Part shown: piece after piece, positions 1 to 6,011 of the stretch
How the letters are laid out: every line of letters begins with the position of its first letter
Numbering within the stretch: the stretch's first letter is position 1
Assembly: GCA_002320935.1 (NCBI GenBank)
Contig: DCLG01000077.1
Span: 78,461-85,074, forward strand
Length of the DNA stretch: 6,614 bases
DNA from: Pedobacter sp. UBA1654
Lineage (GTDB): Bacteria; Bacteroidota; Bacteroidia; Sphingobacteriales; Sphingobacteriaceae
Direction of reading: 5' to 3'
Notes under the pieces: generated by a model
What the model saw: only the letters and a program-made list of their open reading frames with translations
Databases searched by the model: none
Told to the model about the DNA's origin: nothing
Position numbers and translations under genes: made by a program

Positions 1-1
1 A

Positions 2-241
2 CTGCTGATTCTGGATGAACCTTTTGCAAATCTCGACCCTACTACACAGATCCGCCTGAAGAGCCTGGTAAAACATCTTGGAACAACGCATCAGGTATCA
101 ACAATGATCTCAAGCCATGATCTGAACCACGTAACAGATGTTTGTGACAGGATCATTCTGCTTGAAAAAGGTATTATTATTAAAGATATACAGAGAACAG
201 AGCATACCTTGAAGGAACTTGAAGATTATTTCGCGGATTAA
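2..241 (+). CDS. ABC transporter ATP-binding protein, C-terminal 79 residues (5' end outside window)
   Basis: This is the last part of a nucleotide-binding subunit that would power an ABC transporter at the inner membrane. Reading from base 2, the visible chain opens directly with the Walker B strand LLILDE (residues 1-6, catalytic Glu6), followed by the D-loop ANLDP (9-13) and the switch histidine His39 in ISSHD. A short tail rich in Leu and Glu ends at TAA. Walker A and the LSGGQ signature lie upstream of the window, so the transporter type cannot be fixed. The tail ending in KELEDYF resembles ATPases of ABC-2 type exporters, including the gliding-associated GldA group, but this is only an impression. 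No convincing terminator follows within the 153 bp gap to the next gene. Confidence 0.93.
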   Translation: MLILDEPFANLDPTTQIRLKSLVKHLGTTHQVSTMISSHDLNHVTDVCDRIILLEKGIIIKDIQRTEHTLKELEDYFAD

Positions 242-320
242 AACTGTTCAGTAAACAGGGCACACTTCACAGTACAACTACACAGTTTTTCTCACTTCAT
301 TTCTCTTCAATGCAATATTC

Positions 321-358
321 TTGTTAGTTAACAATAAAAACTAATAAGCATATCTTGG
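321..358 (+). promoter_or_regulatory. Tentative promoter region of the OmpA-like lipoprotein gene, with an inverted repeat
   Basis: The 153 bp gap upstream of the lipoprotein gene contains TATCTTGG at 351-358, one base off the Bacteroidota -7 consensus TAnnTTTG. It would give a leader of roughly 30 nt. A perfect 6-bp inverted repeat, TTGTTA and TAACAA separated by GT (321-334), sits near where the -33 element would be expected; its core is the palindrome GTTAAC. There is no clear TTTG -33 box. The rest of the gap (242-320 and 359-394) shows nothing definite. Confidence 0.35.
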
Positions 359-394
359 CATCAGGTTTGATTTACCCGGGGCAAAACATACATT

Positions 395-1072
395 ATGATT
401 ATCTCAAAATTTAAAACAGCAACATTAAGTATAGCACTTGCTATCGGTGCAATGGCATTCCAGTCATGCGATAGTTTGACTAAAACACAAAAAGGAGCAG
501 GGATTGGTGCGGCTACAGGTGGTGTAATAGGTGCCATAATTGGTAAGAAAGCAGGTAACACTGCAGTAGGTGCAGTTTTAGGTGGTGCAATTGGTGGTAC
601 TGCAGGTGGTTTCATTGGTAAAAGAATGGACAAGCAAGCTGCGGAAATTGAGCAAACCTTACCTAATGCAGAGGTTATTCGTGAAGGTGAAGGTATTATT
701 GTAAAATTCGACAGTGGTATCTTATTCGATTTTGACAGCAGTAACCTTAAAGAAGCTTCAAAAGATAATATCAAGAAGCTTGCAGCTTCATTAAACCAGT
801 ATCCAGGTACCGATATTAAAGTTATTGGCCATACAGACAGCCGCGGTACGGAAGCTTACAACATGAGCTTATCTGAGCGCAGAGCAGCATCAGTTAAAGC
901 ATATGCTGTATCACAAGGTGTACCTTCTTCAAGATTGTCTACTGTAGGTAAAGGATTCTCAGAGCCTATCGGTGATAATGAAACTGAAGCAGGAAGAGCA
1001 ACCAACCGCAGGGTTGAGATTGTAATTGTCGCAAATGATGATTTGAAAAAAGAGGCTAAAGCACAAAGCTAG
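395..1072 (+). CDS. OmpA-family outer-membrane lipoprotein with glycine-zipper segment
   Basis: The 225-residue protein is predicted to be a lipoprotein that holds the outer membrane to peptidoglycan. Residues 1-24 form a signal peptide ending in a relaxed lipobox FQSC, with Cys25 as the lipidated residue. Residues about 33-75 are a glycine-zipper stretch with repeated GxxxG spacing, which may insert into or pack against membrane. Residues about 102-212 are an OmpA C-terminal domain. It shows GHTDSRGTEAYN (145-156), LSERRA (159-164) and NRRVEI (204-209). Asp148 and Arg163 match in spacing the Asp/Arg pair that binds diaminopimelate in OmpA-like domains. The tail is short and lysine-rich. Glycines are mostly coded GGT, in contrast to the mixed GGC/GGA use of the oxidoreductase downstream, which suggests high expression. 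The gene appears monocistronic, with its own terminator. The lipobox has Phe at -3 instead of the usual Leu, which Bacteroidota often tolerate. Confidence 0.95.
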   Translation: MIISKFKTATLSIALAIGAMAFQSCDSLTKTQKGAGIGAATGGVIGAIIGKKAGNTAVGAVLGGAIGGTAGGFIGKRMDKQAAEIEQTLPNAEVIREGEGIIVKFDSGILFDFDSSNLKEASKDNIKKLAASLNQYPGTDIKVIGHTDSRGTEAYNMSLSERRAASVKAYAVSQGVPSSRLSTVGKGFSEPIGDNETEAGRATNRRVEIVIVANDDLKKEAKAQS

Positions 1073-1092
1073 TCTGATTTAAAAGATAAAAA

Positions 1093-1123
1093 CCCTCGCT
1101 GCAAATGCAGCGGGGGCTTTTTT
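1093..1123. terminator. Strong intrinsic terminator shared by two convergent genes
   Basis: CCCTCGCTGC (1093-1102) pairs over ten positions, including one T-G wobble, with GCAGCGGGGG (1107-1116) around the loop AAAT. On the plus strand it is followed by CTTTTTT (1117-1123), ending the lipoprotein transcript about 20 nt after its stop. On the minus strand the bases just beyond the hairpin read as a T-rich run (complement of A-rich 1081-1092), so the same hairpin can stop the facing gene, whose stop codon starts at 1124. Confidence 0.9.
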
Positions 1124-1481
1124 ATGAATTGAATTCTTCGCCATATACGTCTTCGAAATAGGTTACTGCTAATGATTTCAGCAGTAGCTCCTGCTCCATC
1201 ATTGCAAATGCAGGTACAGGCTTAATCAGCTTCCAGTGGGGCCAGCCATCCTGATCGAGCCCTTCGAGTTCGTAAAAGCCCATCTCACTCAGCAGCCTGC
1301 AGGTAGCGATATGCATCAGTTCTTCCTTTTGGCGCTTGCTGTATTTTCCAGGTCCTTTTCCCAACTCCTGAACACCGATCAGAAACAGGATAACCTTCAA
1401 GTCCGGCTGATCAGAATCAAATTCCTTTGCGATCTTTTGCTGCAAAATCTTCCATTTTGCATGAATTTCTGAAGGTTTCAT
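1122..1481 (-). CDS. Conserved hypothetical protein, 119 aa
   Basis: I recognise the overall look of this protein as a small cytosolic family common in Bacteroidota, but I know of no function and assign none. No signal peptide or membrane segment is visible. The most distinctive stretches are FLIGVQELGKG (33-43), KEELMHIATCRLLS (52-65) and GLDQDGWPHW (74-83), within a largely helical, charged chain. The ATG at 1481 is well fixed: the reading frame upstream is TGA AGT ATG, so a stop codon lies one codon before the start. There is no Shine-Dalgarno sequence. A perfect -7 box, TATCTTTG, ends only 4 nt before the ATG. The gene is divergent from the oxidoreductase gene and ends at the shared terminator facing the lipoprotein gene. 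Confidence 0.85.
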   Translation of the reverse strand: MKPSEIHAKWKILQQKIAKEFDSDQPDLKVILFLIGVQELGKGPGKYSKRQKEELMHIATCRLLSEMGFYELEGLDQDGWPHWKLIKPVPAFAMMEQELLLKSLAVTYFEDVYGEEFNS

Positions 1482-1485
1482 ACTT

Positions 1486-1493
1486 CAAAGATA
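1486..1493 (-). promoter_or_regulatory. -7 promoter box (TAnnTTTG) of the 119-aa gene
   Basis: Read on the minus strand this is TATCTTTG, a full match to the Bacteroidota primary-sigma -7 consensus. Only AAGT separates it from the ATG, so the transcript would begin at or next to the start codon, giving a leaderless or nearly leaderless mRNA. No clear TTTG -33 element is seen; its expected position falls on the opposing gene's -7 box and start codon. Confidence 0.6.
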
Positions 1494-1505
1494 CGGTTAT
1501 ATGCT

Positions 1506-1513
1506 TACTTTTA
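1506..1513 (+). promoter_or_regulatory. Probable -7 promoter box of the oxidoreductase gene
   Basis: TACTTTTA matches TAnnTTTG at all but the last position and lies 4 nt before the ATG at 1518, the same placement as the opposing box at 1486-1493. The two boxes are 12 bp apart and form the arms of an inverted repeat that includes both start codons. Confidence 0.45.
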
Positions 1514-1517
1514 AAGT

Positions 1518-2552
1518 ATGGAGAAGATCATCAACACTGGCCTGCTGGCTTATGGAATGTCAGGAAAGCTGTTTCAGGCACCTTTTCTTTTTGTACACCC
1601 GGGCTTTAATCTAAGCGCAGTTACCGAACGAAATGAGAAGAAGGCACATAAGGACTACCCTGATATCAAAAGCTATGACAGTATTGATGAACTGCTGAAC
1701 GATCCAGAGATTGAGCTGGTGGTGGTGAATACCCCCAACTTCAGCCATTACGACTATACCCGGCAAGCCTTGCTAAAAGGCAAACATGTGCTCGTAGAAA
1801 AACCTTTTGCCGCCACTGCCGAAGAGGCTCAAGAGCTCTTTGATCTGGCGCGGGAAACCGGCAAACAGGTATTCGTATACCAGAACAGGCGCTGGGATAG
1901 CGATTACCTGGCGGTAAAGCAGGTTATTGACAGCGGCATTCTTGGAAAAGTTGCAGAAGTACATATCCGTTTTGACCGTTACCGCAATACCATAGGGCCT
2001 AAAACCTTTAAAGAAGAACTGGTTCCTGCTACCGGCCTGCAGTATGATTTGGGTGCGCACCTGCTCGATCAGGCGATTAATCTTTTCGGCCAGCCATTGA
2101 GCTTTTACAAGGTGCTTGGCTTAAATCGCAAAGACACGAAAGTAGACGATTACTTCCACTTTCACCTGGAGTATCCAGATAACCTGCAGGTATTTGTATG
2201 TTCCAGCATGCTGGTTCCGGATCCCCAGGCAGCCTTTGTTGTGCATGGCGAGCAGGGAAGCCTGGTGAAGTACCGGGCAGATGTTCAGGAGGCGCAACTG
2301 CTGAAAAATATCCGTCCAAATGCTGAAGGATACGGAGATGAACCGGTTGAACTTGCAGCAACGATAACCCGCATGAACCCGGATGGCAGTAAAAGACAGG
2401 AACAGGTCGTGTCTGACAAAGGAAGTTACATGCCCCTTTTTGACGGTGTTTACCAGGCAATCCTGAACAACGAACCTTATGCTGTAACGGAACAGCAGGT
2501 GATTACCCAACTCAGGATCTTAGAAGCCCCAGCAGGGTACCATCAATTTTAA
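1518..2552 (+). CDS. Gfo/Idh/MocA family NAD(P)-dependent oxidoreductase
   Basis: The 344-residue protein is a cytosolic dehydrogenase of the glucose-fructose oxidoreductase / inositol dehydrogenase / MocA family, which typically oxidises or reduces sugars or cyclitols. The N-terminal Rossmann fold begins at once with INTGLLAYGMSGK (5-17), carrying the dinucleotide-binding glycines. VVVNTPNFSHYDY (68-80) and the family hallmark EKP (94-96) follow. The C-terminal domain shows DLGAHLLDQA (177-186), where Asp177 and His181 fit the usual catalytic Dx3H pair. It looks most like the YdgJ/scyllo-inositol-dehydrogenase-like subgroup, but the substrate cannot be read from sequence. Length is normal for the family. 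The start is secure: TAA AGT precedes the ATG in frame, and the Rossmann strand leaves no room for a later start. Its stop overlaps the stop of the opposing hydrolase remnant. Confidence 0.93.
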   Translation: MEKIINTGLLAYGMSGKLFQAPFLFVHPGFNLSAVTERNEKKAHKDYPDIKSYDSIDELLNDPEIELVVVNTPNFSHYDYTRQALLKGKHVLVEKPFAATAEEAQELFDLARETGKQVFVYQNRRWDSDYLAVKQVIDSGILGKVAEVHIRFDRYRNTIGPKTFKEELVPATGLQYDLGAHLLDQAINLFGQPLSFYKVLGLNRKDTKVDDYFHFHLEYPDNLQVFVCSSMLVPDPQAAFVVHGEQGSLVKYRADVQEAQLLKNIRPNAEGYGDEPVELAATITRMNPDGSKRQEQVVSDKGSYMPLFDGVYQAILNNEPYAVTEQQVITQLRILEAPAGYHQF

Positions 2553-3006
2553 AGGTTCTCCAGCAGCGTCGCTGCAAAGGCCTTAGGGATCTCCATGTGG
2601 GGAATGTGCCCGCAGTTTTCGAATTCAATGAGCTTTGCTCCTGGAATAACATCCGCGGTTTGCTTTCCCAGAACCTTGTACTGCCCATGCTGTGCCTGCT
2701 GCTCTGGTGTTAGCCTACCTTTACCCACAATGGTTTTATCTTCCATTCCAATGAAAAGCACTGTAGGTACTTTCAGATTTTTGAATTCGTGTACCACTGG
2801 CTGCTCGAAGATCATGGTGTAGGTCATTGCCGCTACCTTGGCATACCTGGGGAATTCTGCGCTGTAACTTATCCCACCCGCAATCCTGACCAGCTCATCA
2901 TATTCCGGCTTCCATTTGGTAAAATAGGAAAGTTCTGTCTGGTATTGCTTTTCCAAACTGCAGTAGTGAAGACCATTAGCATCAGAATAGTGAGGTTTTT
3001 GAACAT
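2549..3006 (-). pseudogene. Alpha/beta hydrolase remnant: signal peptide joined out of frame to the C-terminal third (internal deletion)
   Basis: The ATG at 3006 opens a typical exported-protein start, MFKNLTILMLMVFTTAVW. This frame then leaves the hydrolase sequence after about 18 codons and ends at a TAA near 2870. From about 2956 a different frame, open without interruption to the TAA at 2549, encodes 135 residues (first possible start TTG at 2956) of an alpha/beta hydrolase C-terminus. It contains KWKPEYDELVRI (14-25), an acidic residue in GMEDKTIVGK (Asp73) and the catalytic histidine in CGHIPHMEIP (His117). The oxyanion HG motif and the GxSxG nucleophile elbow, expected in about 170 intervening residues, are absent from all frames. 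The simplest reading is a deletion of roughly 500 bp with a frame change near 2953-2957. A short protein made from the TTG would lack the nucleophile and the signal peptide. The size estimate comes from the usual family length of about 330 aa. Confidence 0.72.
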
Positions 3007-3060
3007 GATAGACGGTGTTAATCTTGGGTTTCTAATTACCGGTTGCAAAATTCATACCTG

Positions 3061-3096
3061 CAAAATAAAAACCCCCTGCAGCAATGGCTCAGGGGG
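3061..3096 (-). terminator. Intrinsic terminator of the TonB-dependent receptor gene
   Basis: On the minus strand, CCCCCTGAGC pairs with GCT plus CAGGGGG around the loop CATT, with one bulged G; on the plus strand the arms are 3072-3082 and 3087-3096. It is followed on the minus strand by TTTTTATTTT (3071 down to 3062). The hairpin starts about 10 nt after the receptor's TAG stop and separates the receptor from the downstream hydrolase remnant. Confidence 0.85.
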
Positions 3097-3106
3097 AGAA
3101 CAAGTT

Positions 3107-5437
3107 CTACTTGCCAGTAGTAACGTTGAAGGGCAACCTGAAACCGAAAGTGATGTTCCTACCCGCATTGTAAATGCCGAAACCCGGATCCTCTTCACTT
3201 AACCTGCCCGGCTTAAAGCGACTTAGATGATCGTAATATGCTTTATTCAGCAGGTTTTTTCCTGCTATGTAGATGGTTAAATCCTGCTTCTTATTAATTT
3301 TAAGTGTCGTACCAACAGAAGCGTTCAACAGCGTATAACCAGAGGTTGTGGTTTCAAAGGCATCCACTTTGGACTGCCTGAAGAAGTTATCCAAACCCAC
3401 AGAGATGTACGAGCGTGATGTACCTGGAATATTCGGCTCAAAACGAAACTCATTACGTAATGTCGCAGCCGGGATAAATGGTAATGATTGTTTGGTGCTG
3501 CGGTTGGTTGCACGGGTAAAGGCAAAAGCATTCTCGAAGTGAATGAAGCTCACCGGGTGCAAGGTCAGGGATGCTTCAAGCCCGCGTAACAAAGCGTCAT
3601 TCTGCACGAAGTTAAACACCGGATAATTCGTGCCATCCACATCAATGAACTCCCCATTTGAATTGTAGTAGATGTAATTGTTGATGGCGTTTAAAAACCC
3701 GCCTACACTTGCACTAAGATACTCATCAGCATATTCAATAGAAGCATCAAACTGGTTGCTTCGCTCCTGTTTCAGGTTAGGATTGCCGATTTCATAACGG
3801 AAAGCCCCCTCATGTACCCCATTAGATGATAGTTCGGCGATATTAGGACCGCGGAAAGCTGTTCCGGCATTGGCTTTAAAGTTTAAAGCCTCATTGAACT
3901 CATGTGTATAGCCCAAGGCTGCACTCAGGTTGGTAAATTCGTTGTTAATGGCCGAAAATGACACTTCTTCACCCTCAAAAGCATATGAATTAAGCTTGCG
4001 GTAATCTACCCTGGCACCCAGATTTAGGGTGTTTTTATCCCAGGTTTTCTTTACAAAGGCAAATGCGCCGTAAGCCTGACTGTCGAAATCAGGGATTAGC
4101 TGCTCTTCTGCGCTGGTGTTTAAGCTGTGGATGAATTCTCCGGAGATGCCAAACACCGATGCCCAGCCTTTATATTCTTTCAGCGTGTACTTAAAATCGT
4201 AGCTATAAGCATAGTTATTCAGGTATAACGCGGCACCTTCGCCGGCACTTTCAAGCTCCCGGCGTTGATTCTGCTGGTAGCCAATGGTAGAACGTAAGCT
4301 TCCGCTGTTGAACAGGATATTGCTGTTCAGTGCAAGTTTGTAATGGCGTACATCCTGCTTGGGAAAAGCCAGGGTACGATCGTGGTTTTCTGCCCTTGTA
4401 GGCACCAGCTCATCTTCATTCACCAATTGCCCTGCTTCATTACGCGCAGGTTCATAAAACCCAATGTTATTTCTGAAACTGGAGGCATCCAGATGTGCAT
4501 AGCCCCAATTCTTGTTTAAGCCAATCTGCCCTTCAAAGCTGGTTTCATTAAACCCTGAGTTCGGCACGTACTCCGTCGGCGTTTTATAAGCATAAGCATT
4601 GCGGTAAGATCCACGCGCACGATAAACCAGACCATTGCTGTTGCCCTGCAACATCAGAGAAATACCGCTCAAACCGTTATTGGTTGCATAGTTGCTCAGA
4701 AACTCACCCCTGATCGTGCCAACTGGCGCAGGTAATGCATCCAGGATGTTGATCACGCCACCAAGCGCATCAGAGCCATACATCAAACTGGCCGGACCAC
4801 GTAGAATTTCAACCCGCTCTGCACTGTATTGGTCAATCTCAATCCCATGCTCATCACCCCATTGCTGCCCCTGTTGCTTAACGCCATTACTTAGCGTTAC
4901 CACCCGGTTTGCGCTTAAACCACGAATTACGGGCTTGGATATTGCCGGGCCAGTCGTAATCTGCGATACCCCGGGCACTTTGGAAAGTGCATCAATAATG
5001 TTGGTAGAAGGATTGTACAGCAGGTCTTCCTTCGTTACCGTAGCGATGGATGTACTGTTCTGACGGTTGTCGGAGCTGAAAGGTGAACCCGTGATCACGA
5101 CTTCTTTTCCTTCAATCACACTTTCTTCCAATTCAAATTCCAGGGTTGCCGATTTACTGAAATCCACCGTTCTTGTCAATGTCTTGTACCCAATGTACCG
5201 GATCTGGATAATGAAGCGGCCTCTGGTTGGTGCCGTACTGATGGAGAACTCGCCATTGGCATCGGTAATCACCGAGATCCGCAGGTCGGGAATGGATACG
5301 CTGGCACCGGGCAAGCCGGACTTGCTTGAGGCATCTAATACTTTACCGGTTAAGTTTACGGTTTCTAAGGCAAAAAGGTTGGTGCTGCTGAATATTACCA
5401 GAAGCACAACCAAATAAGATTGTATACGCTTGATCAT
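3107..5437 (-). CDS. TonB-dependent outer-membrane receptor with carboxypeptidase-regulatory-like N-terminal domain (possible metal uptake)
   Basis: This 776-residue protein is a complete TonB/ExbBD-energised importer of the outer membrane. Residues 1-24 are a signal peptide, probably cleaved after LFA. Residues about 28-105 form a carboxypeptidase-D regulatory-like beta domain (GKVLDASSKSGLPGASVSI then TDANGEFSI), typical of Bacteroidota receptors. EVVITGSPF (112-120) is a likely TonB box. The plug spans about 128-235, with IRGLSANRV (171-179), a GDEHG turn (194-198) and VEILRGPASLMYGSDALGG (209-227). The rest is a 22-stranded-type barrel ending near NAGRNITFGFRLPF. There is no SusD partner, which argues against glycan import. 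The plug resembles ZnuD-like zinc or other metal/heme receptors, and the His/Cys-rich neighbour supports a metal substrate; both points are inference. Only A/T-rich sequence, with no Shine-Dalgarno, precedes the ATG. Confidence 0.95.
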   Translation of the reverse strand: MIKRIQSYLVVLLVIFSSTNLFALETVNLTGKVLDASSKSGLPGASVSIPDLRISVITDANGEFSISTAPTRGRFIIQIRYIGYKTLTRTVDFSKSATLEFELEESVIEGKEVVITGSPFSSDNRQNSTSIATVTKEDLLYNPSTNIIDALSKVPGVSQITTGPAISKPVIRGLSANRVVTLSNGVKQQGQQWGDEHGIEIDQYSAERVEILRGPASLMYGSDALGGVINILDALPAPVGTIRGEFLSNYATNNGLSGISLMLQGNSNGLVYRARGSYRNAYAYKTPTEYVPNSGFNETSFEGQIGLNKNWGYAHLDASSFRNNIGFYEPARNEAGQLVNEDELVPTRAENHDRTLAFPKQDVRHYKLALNSNILFNSGSLRSTIGYQQNQRRELESAGEGAALYLNNYAYSYDFKYTLKEYKGWASVFGISGEFIHSLNTSAEEQLIPDFDSQAYGAFAFVKKTWDKNTLNLGARVDYRKLNSYAFEGEEVSFSAINNEFTNLSAALGYTHEFNEALNFKANAGTAFRGPNIAELSSNGVHEGAFRYEIGNPNLKQERSNQFDASIEYADEYLSASVGGFLNAINNYIYYNSNGEFIDVDGTNYPVFNFVQNDALLRGLEASLTLHPVSFIHFENAFAFTRATNRSTKQSLPFIPAATLRNEFRFEPNIPGTSRSYISVGLDNFFRQSKVDAFETTTSGYTLLNASVGTTLKINKKQDLTIYIAGKNLLNKAYYDHLSRFKPGRLSEEDPGFGIYNAGRNITFGFRLPFNVTTGK

Positions 5438-5442
5438 GTCTT

Positions 5443-5499
5443 TTAATTGAAATTAATGGCCAGAGTGGCCCTGAAATGCTTAACTGAACGTGTTAAGCA
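5443..5499. repeat. Three successive inverted repeats between the small His/Cys gene and the receptor gene
   Basis: Reading towards the receptor gene on the minus strand, the first dyad has arms TGCTTAAC and GTTAAGCA (5477-5484 and 5492-5499) around a 7-nt loop and covers the small gene's stop codon. The second has arms GGCCA and TGGCC (5458-5462 and 5466-5470) around 3 nt. The third is TTAATT-GA-AATTAA (5443-5456), ending 5 bp before the receptor's ATG. None is followed by a U-tract, so they do not look like a simple terminator. They could be mRNA hairpins setting the ratio of the two proteins, or operator sites. Confidence 0.55.
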
Positions 5500-5828
5500 A
5501 CAGGCGGACCCCGTAATGCGGTGCCGATTAATTCCGAGTACAGCTGCTTTTCAACATGCTGTCTCTTGATATAGACAACTGGGCTTTCGTAAAAGCTGAA
5601 GATGTTATGGGATATGTCAAAGCTTTTCTCAAAATGCGCGGAACAAACCAGGCAATTTTCTGCATGCGAGCTGATGTGCACTTTGTGGCTACAAATGGTT
5701 TCATGCTCACAATTATAACTGATCTGCTGATGTTGGTGGAAGGATGCCCAGGGCGTAAGCGCAAGGAAAAACACCCACAGCATAAGTGTGGCCAGTATTC
5801 TTTCTATATATGTGCGTTTTCTATTCAC
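5493..5828 (-). CDS. Small membrane-anchored His/Cys-rich protein, putative metal binding, paired with the TonB receptor
   Basis: Starting from the GTG at 5828, the product has 111 residues. It has a basic N-terminus (NRKRTYIER), one hydrophobic segment (about 10-29) acting as signal peptide or anchor, then a presumably periplasmic part dense in possible metal ligands: His31, His33, Cys40, His42, Cys46, His48, His51, His55, Cys59, Cys62, His65 and His74, including a CLVC pair. It ends ALRGPPVA. Short His/Cys proteins with an RGPP-type tail are, in my recollection, often found beside metal-linked TonB receptors in Bacteroidota; I cannot check this here. It is 55 bp upstream of the receptor gene on the same strand, so the two are probably one transcript. 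The start is uncertain: a TTG at 5849 would add seven residues but lies upstream of the probable -7 box, so GTG fits better. Confidence 0.72.
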   Translation of the reverse strand: MNRKRTYIERILATLMLWVFFLALTPWASFHQHQQISYNCEHETICSHKVHISSHAENCLVCSAHFEKSFDISHNIFSFYESPVVYIKRQHVEKQLYSELIGTALRGPPVA

Positions 5829-5836
5829 CCGTATTA

Positions 5837-5844
5837 CAAATTTA
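5837..5844 (-). promoter_or_regulatory. -7 promoter box (TAnnTTTG) of the putative metal-uptake operon
   Basis: On the minus strand this reads TAAATTTG, a full match to TAnnTTTG. Eight bases, TAATACGG, separate it from the GTG at 5828, so transcription would begin only a few bases before that codon and after the alternative TTG. No clear -33 TTTG is seen at the usual distance. Confidence 0.5.
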
Positions 5845-5849
5845 AACAA

Positions 5850-6011
5850 ATTGCCTAAGCAGCCTTCCTAATAACGTAACAATCACACGTGTATTTAAAT
5901 CAGCAGTTAACAGAAGCTTGCTTTATTACGCAGTCATGATGATGTTCAGGGAATTAAAGCACAGATTATAAACCAATATGCCGAAATTTACGTTTATAAA
6001 AATAAAATCCC
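5850..6011. other. Divergent intergenic region between the metal-uptake pair and the TetR gene
   Basis: About 160 bp without a gene. Two adjacent 8-bp palindromes, ACACGTGT (5885-5892) and ATTTAAAT (5893-5900), stand near its middle and could be a regulator's site. TACGTTTA (5989-5996) differs from the -7 consensus only at the last base and could be the promoter of the TetR gene, with a leader of about a dozen bases. No terminator, RNA gene or longer repeat is visible. Confidence 0.4.

Noticed and set aside
243..258. Short hairpin (CTGTT and AACAG) after the ABC ATPase stop codon
   Set aside because: The stem has only five A/T-rich pairs and no T-run follows, so it is not credible as a terminator.
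263..299. Direct repeat CACTTCA at 263-269 and 293-299
   Set aside because: Two copies of 7 bp in a short gap are expected by chance, and there is no third copy or regular spacing.
361..774. Minus-strand open frame of 137 codons across the lipoprotein gene
   Set aside because: It is a shadow of the glycine/alanine-rich coding sequence, which reads as a proline/alanine-rich nonsense protein on the other strand; the plus frame has a clear lipoprotein and OmpA domain.
2077..2510. Two overlapping minus-strand open frames inside the oxidoreductase gene
   Set aside because: Their translations have irregular composition and no recognisable motif, while the plus frame is a full-length Gfo/Idh/MocA enzyme.
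2529..2566. Repeated CCAGCAG on both sides of the convergent stop codons
   Set aside because: Both copies lie in coding sequence and are explained by codon choice; they do not form a hairpin.
2789..3202. Plus-strand open frame covering the hydrolase start, the terminator and the receptor's 3' end
   Set aside because: It runs antisense through two genes and a terminator hairpin, with no promoter or protein-like pattern.
5556..5858. Plus-strand open frame opposite the His/Cys-rich gene
   Set aside because: The minus frame has a basic N-terminus, hydrophobic segment and patterned His/Cys residues, and sits correctly behind a -7 box; the plus frame has none of these.
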